Source: an uncultured Clostridia bacterium
Lineage (GTDB): Bacteria; Bacillota; Clostridia; Oscillospirales; Acutalibacteraceae
Reading direction: 5' to 3'
Length of the DNA stretch: 44,592 nt
NCBI GenBank assembly: GCA_947593615.1
Contig: CANQDR010000019.1
Location: forward strand, 1-44,592
In this document: positions 37,417-44,592 of the stretch, in pieces
How positions within the stretch are numbered: position 1 is the stretch's first letter
How the letters are laid out: every line of letters begins with the position of its first letter
The notes under the pieces: model-generated
The model's database searches: none
What the model saw: only the letters and a program-made list of their open reading frames with translations
Told to the model about the DNA's origin: nothing
Position numbers and translations under genes: made by a program

Positions 37417-37632
37417 GTGCTCTTACTATATCTAAATACTGCAATTAATCTGCGCAAAGGCAAAGGCTATATATGCTGCTCATTTCTGATTAGTTTTTAG
37501 TATTAACTGCTTTCTATACGAAATAAAATAAATGCGTCCTAAACAAATTGCATTTTAAGCAGAAAATACAACCATTAAAAAACAGATTTTATTAATAATA
37601 TGATTGCGTATTATAAGCTTAAACAAAAAAGA
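37417..37632. other. intergenic sequence between ilvD promoter and HTH-methyltransferase gene
   Basis: No reading frame, RNA gene or strong hairpin is visible. It marks the boundary between the housekeeping part of the window and the accessory block. Confidence 0.5.
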
Positions 37633-38697
37633 TTACATTTTTCTTGCTTTAATTACAAAAGCCACAGGAAGCATTTTTGCCTTTCTGCTGAATTCTGTTT
37701 CTTCTTCGTTCACCAAATCTTCGTCATTATCTTCTACAAGTTTTTCGATCATAAAGCCATTATCAGCTAAAGCATTTATATAAGTGCTGAGTTTACGATT
37801 GGAGAGCATTATTTTCTTATCTCCCATAGTTGCCGAATACCACTTTTCGTCAAAATATGAATTGCTGAATATAAGTTTATTATTTTCAAGCGATACGCAC
37901 TTATGGATTGGGTGCGACCAATTGAAGATAAATACTCCATCCTTTTTTAAATACGAATAAATCTGTCTGAAGGTCTTATTTAAGTCGGTAGTCCAACCAA
38001 TGCCATATACTGAATACACTAAATCAAAATAATTTGTTGGTATTCCGCAATCGTCTTCCATAGGAGCACATTTAAGTTCAGCACTTATTCCCTGCAACGC
38101 TAAAAAATTCTTTGTGCGTTTAACCTGATTAGGTGATATATCTATCCCCCATAAATCAGTCGCACCTTTATCAAAAACATATTTCAAAGAGCGTCCATTG
38201 CCACAACCGATTTCAAGTACTTTTTTGTTCGCTAAATTTCCAAGCAGATTTAGCTTATCTTCAGTTATATACCCACCATAACTAGGCAAAGCCGTTGAAC
38301 CTAAAAACTCGCTGCCGATTGTATTCCAGAATTCAGTGTTTGTGTTATGAGCTGTATTAACATTCAAATCAATATTTAATGCATGACCTATAACTTTTCC
38401 TCCAACAATATTCTTTTTTATCTCTTCTTTTTCTTTCGCAAGCTCCATAATATTTTTCTCCGCATTCTTTTTGTAGTCAGCATCGGTCAGCTTCTCACCG
38501 GAGAACAGCTCGTTTAGATTGATTTTTAAAGCATCGCAAAGCAGTTGCATAAGTGACACATCTGGCATACCGTTTCCGCATTCCCATTTACTAACGGTCT
38601 TGTCACTGATACCAATAAGCTCGGAAAACTCACGCTGAGTTAAGCCCTGCTGTTTTCTCATTTCAGCAATAAATTTTCCGATTTTAATCTGATCCAT
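37633..38697 (-). CDS. XRE-type HTH / SAM-dependent methyltransferase fusion
   Basis: A 354-residue two-domain protein. Residues 1-65 are a Cro/C1-type helix-turn-helix (GKFIAEMRKQQGLTQREFSE ... SDKTVSKWECGNGMPD); a charged helix links to a class I methyltransferase domain with motif I VLEIGCGNGRSL (about 163), the acidic GIDISPNQV, and a post-I region FDLVYSVYGIGW. Such fusions occur in Firmicute genomes; whether the methylated substrate is a small molecule, protein or nucleic acid is unknown. The ATG at 38697 follows AAGGAAGGCGGTG; twelve upstream in-frame residues lack a ribosome site. The promoter may be TTGTTT-N16-TATAAT just upstream (minus strand, near 38752-38725). Confidence 0.8.
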   Translation of the reverse strand: MDQIKIGKFIAEMRKQQGLTQREFSELIGISDKTVSKWECGNGMPDVSLMQLLCDALKINLNELFSGEKLTDADYKKNAEKNIMELAKEKEEIKKNIVGGKVIGHALNIDLNVNTAHNTNTEFWNTIGSEFLGSTALPSYGGYITEDKLNLLGNLANKKVLEIGCGNGRSLKYVFDKGATDLWGIDISPNQVKRTKNFLALQGISAELKCAPMEDDCGIPTNYFDLVYSVYGIGWTTDLNKTFRQIYSYLKKDGVFIFNWSHPIHKCVSLENNKLIFSNSYFDEKWYSATMGDKKIMLSNRKLSTYINALADNGFMIEKLVEDNDEDLVNEEETEFSRKAKMLPVAFVIKARKM

Positions 38698-38825
38698 AAA
38701 TAACACCGCCTTCCTTTTTAGGTAATTATACAAAAAATACTTGCAAAAACAAACCCACGAACCGTAGAGTCAGGAATCGGCAATTTATAAAAAGTGCTTA
38801 ATAGTCAATAAACCAATAACAGTAT

Positions 38826-39224
38826 TTAAAATTTTATATTTTTCCAAATCTCAGATACATCCTCTTTTGCTCCCTCAAATTTGGGCCAAGCATCTAATCC
38901 GTCATTTTTCTTCCTTGGTATTATATGAATATGAAAGTGAGGTACAGATTGTCCTGCACTTGCATTATTGGCATTTAGCAAATTTATACCGTCATAATTA
39001 CAATTCTCAACGCAATGGTTTGAAAGCTTTTTTACTGTAAGCATTAACCGATTAAGGGTATCAAAATCACAATCAAGAATGTTTTTGAAATGCTCTTTAG
39101 GCATTGCGACCATATGACCGTCAACATCCCCCGCAATGTCCATAAACACAAGTGTTTTTTCATCTTCATATACTTTCATACATGGCAACTGTCCGGCTGC
39201 TATCTTACAAAATATACATTCCAT
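38826..39224 (-). CDS. HIT family hydrolase
   Basis: A 132-residue histidine-triad protein, a nucleotide hydrolase or transferase acting on AMP-linked substrates. The catalytic triad motif is HFHIHIIPRK (about 100), and the N-terminus MECIFCKIA is typical, with its two cysteines suggesting a bound zinc. The ATG at 39224 follows GGAGGG; an in-frame TTG five codons earlier overlaps that ribosome site and is not the start. Last gene of the unit MmcQ-GNAT-HIT, 38 bases after the GNAT gene. Confidence 0.88.
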   Translation of the reverse strand: MECIFCKIAAGQLPCMKVYEDEKTLVFMDIAGDVDGHMVAMPKEHFKNILDCDFDTLNRLMLTVKKLSNHCVENCNYDGINLLNANNASAGQSVPHFHIHIIPRKKNDGLDAWPKFEGAKEDVSEIWKNIKF

Positions 39225-39262
39225 ATAAATTCCCTCCAAACTTCAATTTATATTTCCGATGC

Positions 39263-39769
39263 TTAAATAGGCATAAACTTTTTTATATTATAAGAAATAG
39301 CTGTACTATTTTTATTTAACTCCTTCTGCATAACTTCATACACTAAAACAGCTCCGTTTTCAACATTCATTTTTTCGTGTTTTTGCGTTACATAACCTCT
39401 CTTTTCATACATCTGACTTGCAGAAAGTGAAGCGTCTAAATAAACAACGTTATATTTTAATGCAATTGAGCTTTCTAAGCTTTGCATAATATAACTTCCA
39501 TATCCTTGTCTTTGAAACTTAGGGCTAACATATACTCTTGTGATATGATTTTCTTTATAACTTCCTGTTCCGATTAGCCGGTTATTATCAACTAACATAC
39601 CAACCAAACCATTCTCAATATCCTTTAGTATATTTTCTTTGTTATGCAAATGACAAAAAAACTCTACTACTTCTTGTGGATAATACTTAGGATAAATTGT
39701 TTTTATAGTATCTCTTACCAATTTATATATTTCTTCAGCATTTTCTCTTTTTGCTATTATATATTCCAT
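39263..39769 (-). CDS. GNAT family N-acetyltransferase
   Basis: A 168-residue acetyl-CoA-dependent transferase. The acetyl-CoA loop QRQGYGSYI (R/Q-x-x-G-x-G type, about 92) follows strand VYVSPKF, and the C-terminal part YLDASLSASQMYEKRGY is typical of GNATs. Substrate unknown. AGAGAGG precedes the ATG. It sits between the MmcQ gene (24 bases upstream) and the HIT gene. Confidence 0.82.
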   Translation of the reverse strand: MEYIIAKRENAEEIYKLVRDTIKTIYPKYYPQEVVEFFCHLHNKENILKDIENGLVGMLVDNNRLIGTGSYKENHITRVYVSPKFQRQGYGSYIMQSLESSIALKYNVVYLDASLSASQMYEKRGYVTQKHEKMNVENGAVLVYEVMQKELNKNSTAISYNIKKFMPI

Positions 39770-39793
39770 TTCATTGCCTCTCTAAATTTAAAG

Positions 39794-40180
39794 TTATTTG
39801 TCTGGTGTATTATGTTTTTTTGTTTTCACGTCAGTCAACTCAAAGCTCATGTCCAAAAGCATTTTTATTTTGTCATCTGCCGCACTTCCATCCAAGGCAA
39901 CCGTTATCCAATTGTTTTTGTTCATATGATATGCAGGAAAAAATCCATTCTCAGATCGCAAATTTCCTATTATAATTGGATCACACTTGAGGTTTACAAT
40001 ACTTATAATTCCCTCATCCGTTAATCCTAATTTTGCTTTCGGAATATCCATTATCAAGGCAAACCATTTCTGATTATTGCTGTGCCGAAACACTTCATAA
40101 TCAGGATACTTAATCCACGGAAAGTCAGGTTCTGCATTATAAAATTCCATAATATAATTTTTTAATTCAGTTCTGTCCAT
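39794..40180 (-). CDS. MmcQ/YjbR family protein, copy A
   Basis: A 128-residue protein of the MmcQ/YjbR fold (CyaY-like, implicated in DNA binding but without defined function): pattern IMEFYNAEPDFPW, KWFALIMDIPKAKLGL, the loop IVNLKCDP, and NKNNWITVALDGS. First gene of its transcription unit, driven by the promoter at 40223-40251. It is nearly identical to the copy at 43952-44335: only one internal substitution (Asp/Asn near the C-terminus) until both sequences diverge after VKTKK, so one derives from the other by recent duplication. Confidence 0.85.
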   Translation of the reverse strand: MDRTELKNYIMEFYNAEPDFPWIKYPDYEVFRHSNNQKWFALIMDIPKAKLGLTDEGIISIVNLKCDPIIIGNLRSENGFFPAYHMNKNNWITVALDGSAADDKIKMLLDMSFELTDVKTKKHNTPDK

Positions 40181-40222
40181 CTCACAACCGCCCTCACCAT
40201 GTTCTGATTTGTCGTTGCTCTT

Positions 40223-40251
40223 ATATTACTCCCCTTGATTTTAAAAGTCAA
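40223..40251 (-). promoter_or_regulatory. promoter of the MmcQ-GNAT-HIT unit
   Basis: Minus strand TTGACT (40251-40246), 17-base spacer, TAATAT (40228-40223), 42 bases before the MmcQ start. The -35 box directly abuts the hairpin at 40251-40286. Confidence 0.7.
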
Positions 40252-40286
40252 CGTCCGTAGGAATACTGTGTTATTCCTACGGACGT
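40251..40286 (-). other. perfect hairpin abutting the promoter, copy A
   Basis: A 15-bp perfect stem (ACGTCCGTAGGAATA and complement) with loop CTGTGT. On the minus strand it reads CCTAAAGACGTC ... GACGTTGACTTT, so the base of the stem merges into the -35 box. It may insulate the unit from upstream transcription, or be a recombination or regulatory site. Confidence 0.8.
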
Positions 40287-40359
40287 CTTTAGGTTTTATC
40301 TTTTTATTTTACTCTATAAAATTAAATTAATAATAAATTTAATTATCTATGCTCTTCAT

Positions 40360-40623
40360 TGTCGGAAAATATAGCAAGTTCAATTTTTCCTTTAATATCA
40401 ATGTTTTTTTGCTTCTTCTATCTCTAAATAATACGAATTTATACGAATTTCTGGAGGATTGTTTTTATTTTCGTTTAGCGTCCGACCCTCCACAAAAGCA
40501 AAATAGAATCAATCCTGCCGAATTTTGGGCAGTTTTTTTCTGTTAGTTATCTGCTGTTTTATGAACCCAAAAAAGGCATTTCAGAACCGACGCTTAACTA
40601 TTATCAATCAGACAAACTGGAAT
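40360..40623. other. intergenic region between units, possible degraded element
   Basis: No convincing gene. It starts where the direct repeat ends, contains a small tandem repeat (ATACGAATTT twice, about 40431-40450), a T-rich stretch and a plus-strand terminator at 40515-40539 with no plus-strand gene to serve. This suggests the remains of a plus-strand unit lost by deletion or insertion. Confidence 0.45.
40515..40539 (+). terminator. orphan plus-strand terminator
   Basis: CTGCC, loop GAATTTTG, GGCAG, then seven T residues. It points rightward, though all genes in the block are on the minus strand, and no supported plus-strand reading frame precedes it. Confidence 0.6.
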
Positions 40624-41091
40624 TTACCGAAATTTCTCCAACCGCAACAGTCCTTCGGCATCTGGCGCGGTGATTCCGTTTTTATAATCGTACCCCATTT
40701 TGCGATAGAATGGCGTAGCTGTGATCGAAGCGGGAATTTCTATCCGCCTTGCCCTTAAAAAGTATTCATCTTCTTCGAGCGTTTGAATAATTCTCTTGCC
40801 GATTCCTTGTCCTTGGTATTCAGGCAAGACAAAAATCGTAAACAAACTACTCTCATCGGTTTTCCCCCAAAAAGGACCGATTGCGCCACATCCAACGATT
40901 TTTTCATCCTCGCAAAAAACGTAGAAATGCGTCCAGCTCGCTCTCTCCAAAATCGTCTGAGGCTGTAACGCTTTGATTTCGTTTTCGATGAATTCCGATG
41001 AATAGTCCTTACTATTCGTAGTTCGAAGTGTTTTCGCAATCAATGCAGAAACTTCCTCTGCGTCCTTTTCTTGTAGCTTTCTTATTTCCAT
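40624..41091 (-). CDS. GNAT family N-acetyltransferase
   Basis: A 155-residue acetyltransferase with the acetyl-CoA loop PEYQGQGIGKRIIQTLE (about 92-108) and a C-terminal PFYRKMGYDYKNG motif of the GNAT fold. Substrate unknown. GGAGG precedes the ATG. It forms a single-gene unit with promoter 41130-41158 and a hairpin of its own. Its codons are visibly more GC-rich than those of the neighbouring genes, suggesting acquisition from another source. Confidence 0.85.
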   Translation of the reverse strand: MEIRKLQEKDAEEVSALIAKTLRTTNSKDYSSEFIENEIKALQPQTILERASWTHFYVFCEDEKIVGCGAIGPFWGKTDESSLFTIFVLPEYQGQGIGKRIIQTLEEDEYFLRARRIEIPASITATPFYRKMGYDYKNGITAPDAEGLLRLEKFR

Positions 41092-41129
41092 GGTTATTCC
41101 TCCGTAAGTCCCGATTTATCGCTCTCCTA

Positions 41130-41158
41130 ATTCTACTACACGCAGTCCCTAAAGTCAA
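41130..41158 (-). promoter_or_regulatory. promoter of the single-gene GNAT unit
   Basis: Minus strand TTGACT (41158-41153), 17-base spacer, TAGAAT (41135-41130), 39 bases before the start codon. The layout matches the MmcQ promoters base for base in spacing. Confidence 0.7.
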
Positions 41159-41160
41159 CA

Positions 41161-41197
41161 ACGTCACCCGGAAATACAAAGTATTTCCGGGTGACGT
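41161..41197 (-). other. perfect hairpin abutting the promoter, diverged version
   Basis: A 17-bp perfect stem (ACGTCACCCGGAAATAC and complement) with a three-base loop. On the minus strand the context is CCGAAAGACGTC ... GACGTTGTTGACTTT, the same flanks as the MmcQ hairpins with a different, fully compensated stem. An ACTCTAT box lies a similar distance beyond it in both versions. Confidence 0.8.
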
Positions 41198-41249
41198 CTT
41201 TCGGACATTAGCGTTCCCTTTCCACTCTATCGTCTGCGCAGAGAAAAGA

Positions 41250-41275
41250 AAAAGCCTTGAATCATCAAGGCTTTT
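41250..41275 (-). terminator. intrinsic terminator, probably native to lysS
   Basis: AAAAGCCTTGA, loop ATCA (plus strand), complement, followed on the minus strand by TTTTTCTTTTCTC. It lies 11 bases after the lysS-remnant stop codon. Confidence 0.85.
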
Positions 41276-41285
41276 CGTATATATA

Positions 41286-41551
<266 letters not shown>

Positions 41552-41561
41552 TAGTAATCCT

Positions 41562-42206
41562 CTAGATATTCATTTTAGTCCGGTTTATTATATCCTCAAA
41601 ACTTTCATAAACAGGTACACCGCACTTTTTAAGAAGCATTTGCGATTGCTGTCCACCTGAGAATAATATACACTCCACGCCTAAATCACGAGCCGTATCG
41701 CAATCGTGTACAGTATCACCAATATACAATGTCTGTTCAGGAGTAAAGTTATGTTCCTGCATATATTTTCTGCCACGCATAGTTTTACTTTCCATTACAA
41801 TATTTTGTGTCCCAAGAATATTCTCAAAGAAATGCTCTACCGAAAACTTGCGTGCATATTTTATGATTTCCTCTGTTCTGAAAGCTGAAAGCACTACTTG
41901 ACGGCAGTTTTTGTCGGCAAAGAAACGCAGTAATTCCTCCACACTGTTGTGTAATCCTATTTTATCGGAAAGTTGATTATACAATACGTCCCATTCGTCA
42001 TCGAGCATTTGCATATCGTGTTTATTGAGGTCAAATATTTTACTGTAAAAATTTACAATAGGAGTGTCTATATTATCTCGATAATACTCTAATGTAATGG
42101 TAGGATAACCATATCTTTCCAAGAGGATATTTGTCGCCTCAAATGCAACAGGTGTATCGTTGAGAATTGTTCCGTTCCAATCCCAAAGAATGTTTTTGTA
42201 TTTCAT
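41562..42206 (-). CDS. HAD superfamily hydrolase (phosphoglycolate phosphatase-like)
   Basis: A 214-residue phosphatase-fold protein. Motif I is LWDWNGTILND (nucleophile Asp, general acid replaced by Asn in the D-x-N form), motif II VVLSAF, and motifs III/IV lie in the region RGRKYM ... LYIGDTVHDCDTARD. A helical cap fills residues 15-85. Substrate unknown. AGGAGGGG precedes the ATG; nine bases separate it from the upstream HAD gene. It belongs to the long unit headed by MmcQ copy B. Confidence 0.82.
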   Translation of the reverse strand: MKYKNILWDWNGTILNDTPVAFEATNILLERYGYPTITLEYYRDNIDTPIVNFYSKIFDLNKHDMQMLDDEWDVLYNQLSDKIGLHNSVEELLRFFADKNCRQVVLSAFRTEEIIKYARKFSVEHFFENILGTQNIVMESKTMRGRKYMQEHNFTPEQTLYIGDTVHDCDTARDLGVECILFSGGQQSQMLLKKCGVPVYESFEDIINRTKMNI

Positions 42207-42215
42207 TTTCCCCTC

Positions 42216-42908
42216 CTACAGTACAATTTCGGGCAATTCAAGCATTGTATGTATCGTTTCTTTTTGTCCAAAATCCTTAAAATTCTCACTTCTGTTGATT
42301 AAAACAGAATACACTCCTGCGTTATTTGCGCAGATAATATCCTTTTCTTCGTCACCTACCATAATAATTTGAGATAAGGGAATATTTATTATTTCAGACA
42401 AGAATACTAATCCCCTTGTATTAGGTTTACGAAATCCTACATCATTTGATGTTATAGGAAACTGTATATAATCTTTTATTTTACTTATATCCGCTAAAGC
42501 AAATTCATTATCCATTCCATACGCAACATCAGATAATGTTGCGAGAATAATTTCGTTGTCCTTTAACCTTTTTAGAACAGGCGAAACATCCTCATAAACA
42601 CAAGTTTCATTATTAAAGAACAGATAGAATTCACGCTTAAATTGATTTAGTAATTGCTGCGGTAAATTCAATTTGTTTAACATATTTGAAAATAATTCAT
42701 TTGAACTTATTTCGCGTTCTCTTGGATGTACTCGTGTGTTATACATAGCTAATACAGATATAGCTGTTTGATAATTCTGATCCGATAATCTGATGTTACA
42801 AGCCATAGCCGCTCGCTCTAAGGCAGAGCGGTAAGATTTTGACCAATTTAACGGTTGGTTATATTCAATTAGAGTTTGTCCAATGTCAAAAATTACGGCT
42901 TTATACAT
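42216..42908 (-). CDS. HAD superfamily hydrolase
   Basis: A 230-residue HAD-fold protein. Motif I reads VIFDIGQTLIEY: the nucleophile Asp is present but the second Asp (general acid) is Gly, as in DIGxT/DIGxV variants. Motif II is LATLSD, motif III the Lys in GFRKPNTRG, motif IV VGDEEKDIICAN. Activity may therefore be altered or restricted. AAGGAG precedes the ATG with a longer than usual spacing of 12. It follows the Nudix gene by 31 bases. Confidence 0.82.
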   Translation of the reverse strand: MYKAVIFDIGQTLIEYNQPLNWSKSYRSALERAAMACNIRLSDQNYQTAISVLAMYNTRVHPREREISSNELFSNMLNKLNLPQQLLNQFKREFYLFFNNETCVYEDVSPVLKRLKDNEIILATLSDVAYGMDNEFALADISKIKDYIQFPITSNDVGFRKPNTRGLVFLSEIINIPLSQIIMVGDEEKDIICANNAGVYSVLINRSENFKDFGQKETIHTMLELPEIVL

Positions 42909-42939
42909 AATAACAGCTTAACTCCTTTATTAACTATAT

Positions 42940-43371
42940 TTAGTAGTATAATCTTTTTTCAACCTCTTTCAAAAGCAAGGGTTGAATCTGCTGATATGTC
43001 CATTTTGTCGGTAGGTCATCAAATAATTCAATCTTTTCAATTTCGCTGTGCAACTCGGTTTCAAAGGCAGTAATATTAGCAAAATATAGTTTGCCGAATG
43101 TTTCTTCACCGTTGAAATTATCAGGTGCGGTTACAGAATAAACACAGATTGGCTCAATGGTATAATCTATAGCACCTGTTTCCTCGTACAATTCACGCTT
43201 GGCAGTATCTTCAATGTTTTCACCTGCTTCTCTGTGACCGCCCGGGCATTCGTATGTATCACGCTCTTTGTGCTTGCAAAATACCCACTTACCACCAGAC
43301 TTTGCAACGATAACAGCAAATTTGAGCAGGCTGTCATCAGTCGAATCATAAAACTTAACTACGGTACTCAT
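42940..43371 (-). CDS. Nudix hydrolase
   Basis: A 143-residue Nudix-fold protein. The Nudix box G-x5-E-x7-R-E-U-x-E-E-x-G-U is complete (GHREAGENIEDTAKRELYEE followed by TGA, about 45-67), coordinating the metal used to hydrolyse nucleoside diphosphate derivatives; the specific substrate is not predictable. GAGGT precedes the ATG. It lies four bases after the GNAT gene and is translated in the same unit. Confidence 0.88.
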   Translation of the reverse strand: MSTVVKFYDSTDDSLLKFAVIVAKSGGKWVFCKHKERDTYECPGGHREAGENIEDTAKRELYEETGAIDYTIEPICVYSVTAPDNFNGEETFGKLYFANITAFETELHSEIEKIELFDDLPTKWTYQQIQPLLLKEVEKRLYY

Positions 43372-43375
43372 AATA

Positions 43376-43924
43376 CTACCTCAATATATTTATCCAAAAT
43401 CTTTTTATCTTTGTTCCGTCAACATCAATTATCTTCTCAAAGACACCGCCATTTGCAAGTATTGTTTTTTCACTGGCCATATTATTAACATGACAAGTAA
43501 TTAAGAGTTTAGAAATTCCTATTTTTCTTGCGTTTAATATATTTAAGCGAAGCATTTCTTTTGCATATCCTTTTCCTCGTTCAGAAGGACGAACAGTATA
43601 TCCGCAGTGGCCTCCCCACGTTCCAAGAATTGGATGATTTATATGATGCCTTAAATCAATGATACCTACAATTTTTTTATCAGATTTGCGTACTGCCAGA
43701 TACGTATGTGAAGGAACTGAAGTTCCAACTTCTTCGCACGTATTTTCACTTTTTCTAAGTCTGCAAACATCAATCCATTTTTCAGCAGACTCACTAATAT
43801 CAAGAGACATACACCCAGAAAATTTATCTTCATTATCAGCATCATACTCAAATATTTCCTGCCGAAAATTCCATATATCATCGGCATATTCCATATTAGG
43901 TTCAATCAATTCAATTATATCCAT
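43376..43924 (-). CDS. GNAT family N-acetyltransferase
   Basis: A 182-residue acetyltransferase; the acetyl-CoA loop is RPSERGKGYAKEMLRL (about 117-132), preceded by HCGYTV and followed by LITCHVNNMASEKTILANGG, a pattern close to predicted acetyltransferases of the YesJ/COG3981 kind. GGGAGA precedes the ATG. It is the second gene of the unit, 27 bases after MmcQ copy B, whereas the second gene after MmcQ copy A is an unrelated GNAT. Confidence 0.85.
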   Translation of the reverse strand: MDIIELIEPNMEYADDIWNFRQEIFEYDADNEDKFSGCMSLDISESAEKWIDVCRLRKSENTCEEVGTSVPSHTYLAVRKSDKKIVGIIDLRHHINHPILGTWGGHCGYTVRPSERGKGYAKEMLRLNILNARKIGISKLLITCHVNNMASEKTILANGGVFEKIIDVDGTKIKRFWINILR

Positions 43925-43951
43925 AGCATTATCTCCCTAAATTCAAATTTA

Positions 43952-44335
43952 TTAGTCGGCTGGTTTTTGCTTTTTTGTTTTCACGTTAGTCAACTCAAAG
44001 CTCATATCCAGAAGCATTTTTATTTTGTCATCTGCCGCACTTCCATCCAAGGCAACCGTTATCCAATTGTTTTTGTTCATATGATATGCAGGAAAAAATC
44101 CATTCTCAGATCGCAAATTTCCTATTATAATTGGATCACACTTGAGGTTTACAATACTTATAATTCCCTCATCCGTTAATCCTAATTTTGCTTTCGGAAT
44201 ATCCATTATCAAGGCAAACCATTTCTGATTATTGCTGTGCCGAAACACTTCATAATCAGGATACTTAATCCACGGAAAGTCAGGTTCTGCATTATAAAAT
44301 TCCATAATATAATTTTTTAATTCAGTTCTGTCCAT
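43952..44335 (-). CDS. MmcQ/YjbR family protein, copy B
   Basis: A 127-residue MmcQ/YjbR protein identical to copy A except for Asn in place of Asp near residue 116 and a different C-terminal tail after VKTKK (QKPAD against HNTPDK). It heads the longer unit MmcQ-GNAT-Nudix-HAD-HAD-lysS remnant. Promoter and hairpin upstream are identical to those of copy A. Function unknown; the family is implicated in DNA binding. Confidence 0.85.
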   Translation of the reverse strand: MDRTELKNYIMEFYNAEPDFPWIKYPDYEVFRHSNNQKWFALIMDIPKAKLGLTDEGIISIVNLKCDPIIIGNLRSENGFFPAYHMNKNNWITVALDGSAADDKIKMLLDMSFELTNVKTKKQKPAD

Positions 44336-44377
44336 CTCACAACCGCCCTCACCATGTTCTGATTTGTCGTTGCTCTT

Positions 44378-44406
44378 ATATTACTCCCCTTGATTTTAAA
44401 AGTCAA
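44378..44406 (-). promoter_or_regulatory. promoter of the MmcQ-B unit
   Basis: Identical to the copy A promoter: TTGACT (44406-44401), 17-base spacer, TAATAT (44383-44378). Confidence 0.7.
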
Positions 44407-44441
44407 CGTCCGTAGGAATACTGTGTTATTCCTACGGACGT
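44406..44441 (-). other. perfect hairpin abutting the promoter, copy B
   Basis: Same 15-bp stem and CTGTGT loop as at 40251-40286, again merging into the -35 box. Confidence 0.8.
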
Positions 44442-44514
44442 CTTTAGGTTTTATCTTTTTATTTTACTCTATAAAATTAAATTAATAATAAATTTAATTA
44501 TCTATGCTCTTCAT

Positions 44515-44592
44515 CGTGGGGACGGAAAAGACATCTCGGTTATTGGGTTACTAAAGTGGTATTCATTGTACTACCCCAAATGATTTGCTGCC
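44515..44592. other. edge sequence, possibly an insertion-sequence end
   Basis: The last 78 bases contain no gene. On the minus strand the edge reads GGCAGCAAATCATTTGGGGT, sharing GGC, a TCA and TTGGGGTA in the same order with the left-edge sequence at 77-50. This is weak but fits a contig that ends in repeated elements. Confidence 0.25.

Larger units (their letters stand above)
39816..40359 (-). repeat. 544-bp direct repeat, copy A
   Basis: Matches 43971-44514 with a constant offset of 4155 and no gaps. I count three mismatches (39832, 39851, 39856), all near the 3' end of the MmcQ gene; 39857-40359 is identical. It covers almost all of the MmcQ gene, its leader, promoter, hairpin and about 70 bases beyond. 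Confidence 0.95.
43971..44514 (-). repeat. 544-bp direct repeat, copy B
   Basis: Matches 39816-40359 at an offset of 4155. Beyond 44514 the two copies diverge abruptly (CATCGTGGGG here, CATTGTCGG in copy A), and on the other side they diverge right after the MmcQ codons for VKTKK. Confidence 0.95.

Noticed and set aside
37329..37632. T-box or leader-peptide attenuator upstream of ilvD
   Set aside because: The predicted leader is only about 50 bases, with no T-box consensus (AGGGTGGNACCGCG) and no leucine/valine-rich leader peptide.
38740..38800. A tRNA-like fragment upstream of the HTH-methyltransferase gene (ACGGTTCGTGGGTTTG on the minus strand)
   Set aside because: It resembles a T-arm only superficially; no acceptor stem or further cloverleaf pairing can be formed.
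40349..40546. A plus-strand reading frame of 65 codons ending at the orphan terminator
   Set aside because: Low-complexity composition (F, L, N rich), no ribosome site, no recognisable family; not supported as a gene.
40250..41200. Hairpins as integron attC sites
   Set aside because: The stems are perfect and lack the R'/R'' core pair with a GTTRRRY site and the unpaired bases typical of attC, and no integron integrase is in the window. Kept only as an analogy.

Overview
The window reads as a chromosomal contig from a low-GC, Gram-positive gut Clostridium-group bacterium, most likely a Ruminococcus (Oscillospiraceae) with a starch-degrading lifestyle close to R. bromii. The grounds are a secreted alpha-amylase carrying an internal type I dockerin and CBM26-like starch-binding modules, a ClpE-type chaperone, a group II ECF transporter core, strong Shine-Dalgarno sites, frequent TTG starts and textbook sigma-A promoters. 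This assignment comes from protein recognition only; no database search was possible.

Layout. 1-77: a possible insertion-sequence end. 98-269: tRNA-Gly(TCC) with its own consensus promoter and terminator. 273-3377: clpE and pgsA. 3434-13173: a tight minus-strand housekeeping run, read in transcription order as ruvC-ruvA-ruvB-glmM-rRNA methyltransferase-ecfA1-ecfA2-ecfT-truA-DUF5711 protein-CvpA protein-pgsA, with many start/stop overlaps. 13280-17728: a small lipoprotein, a DUF2804 protein, a membrane protein, a cytoplasmic GH13 enzyme fused to a DUF1653 domain, and a HEAT-like protein. 17900-22303: the large secreted dockerin amylase. 22520-26907: a potABCD polyamine importer operon with a terminator-like hairpin in its leader. 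27031-30693: a heterodimeric ABC exporter with one degenerate ATP site. 30713-33126: a two-component system. 33342-37328: an EF-G-like GTPase and ilvD, each with promoter and terminator.

37633-44592 is different in character: an accessory block of small single-domain enzymes (an HTH-methyltransferase fusion, HIT, three GNATs, two MmcQ/YjbR copies, Nudix, two HADs), all on the minus strand, plus a frameshifted 3' end of lysS with its terminator. Three transcription units here start with a long perfect hairpin abutting a TTGACT-N17 promoter. Two of them share a 544-bp head (hairpin, promoter, leader and MmcQ gene; 3 mismatches) but carry different downstream genes. The third has a diverged version of the same hairpin-promoter element with a different stem sequence. 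This is the most unusual part of the window and looks like a recombining gene-accretion region.

Functional themes: starch use (secreted amylase outside the cell, GH13-DUF1653 enzyme inside), vitamin or metal uptake (ECF core without its S-component), polyamine uptake, Holliday-junction processing, cell-wall and phospholipid precursor synthesis, and an acquired small-enzyme array. Both edges carry sequence resembling insertion-sequence ends, as expected if the contig stops at repeats.
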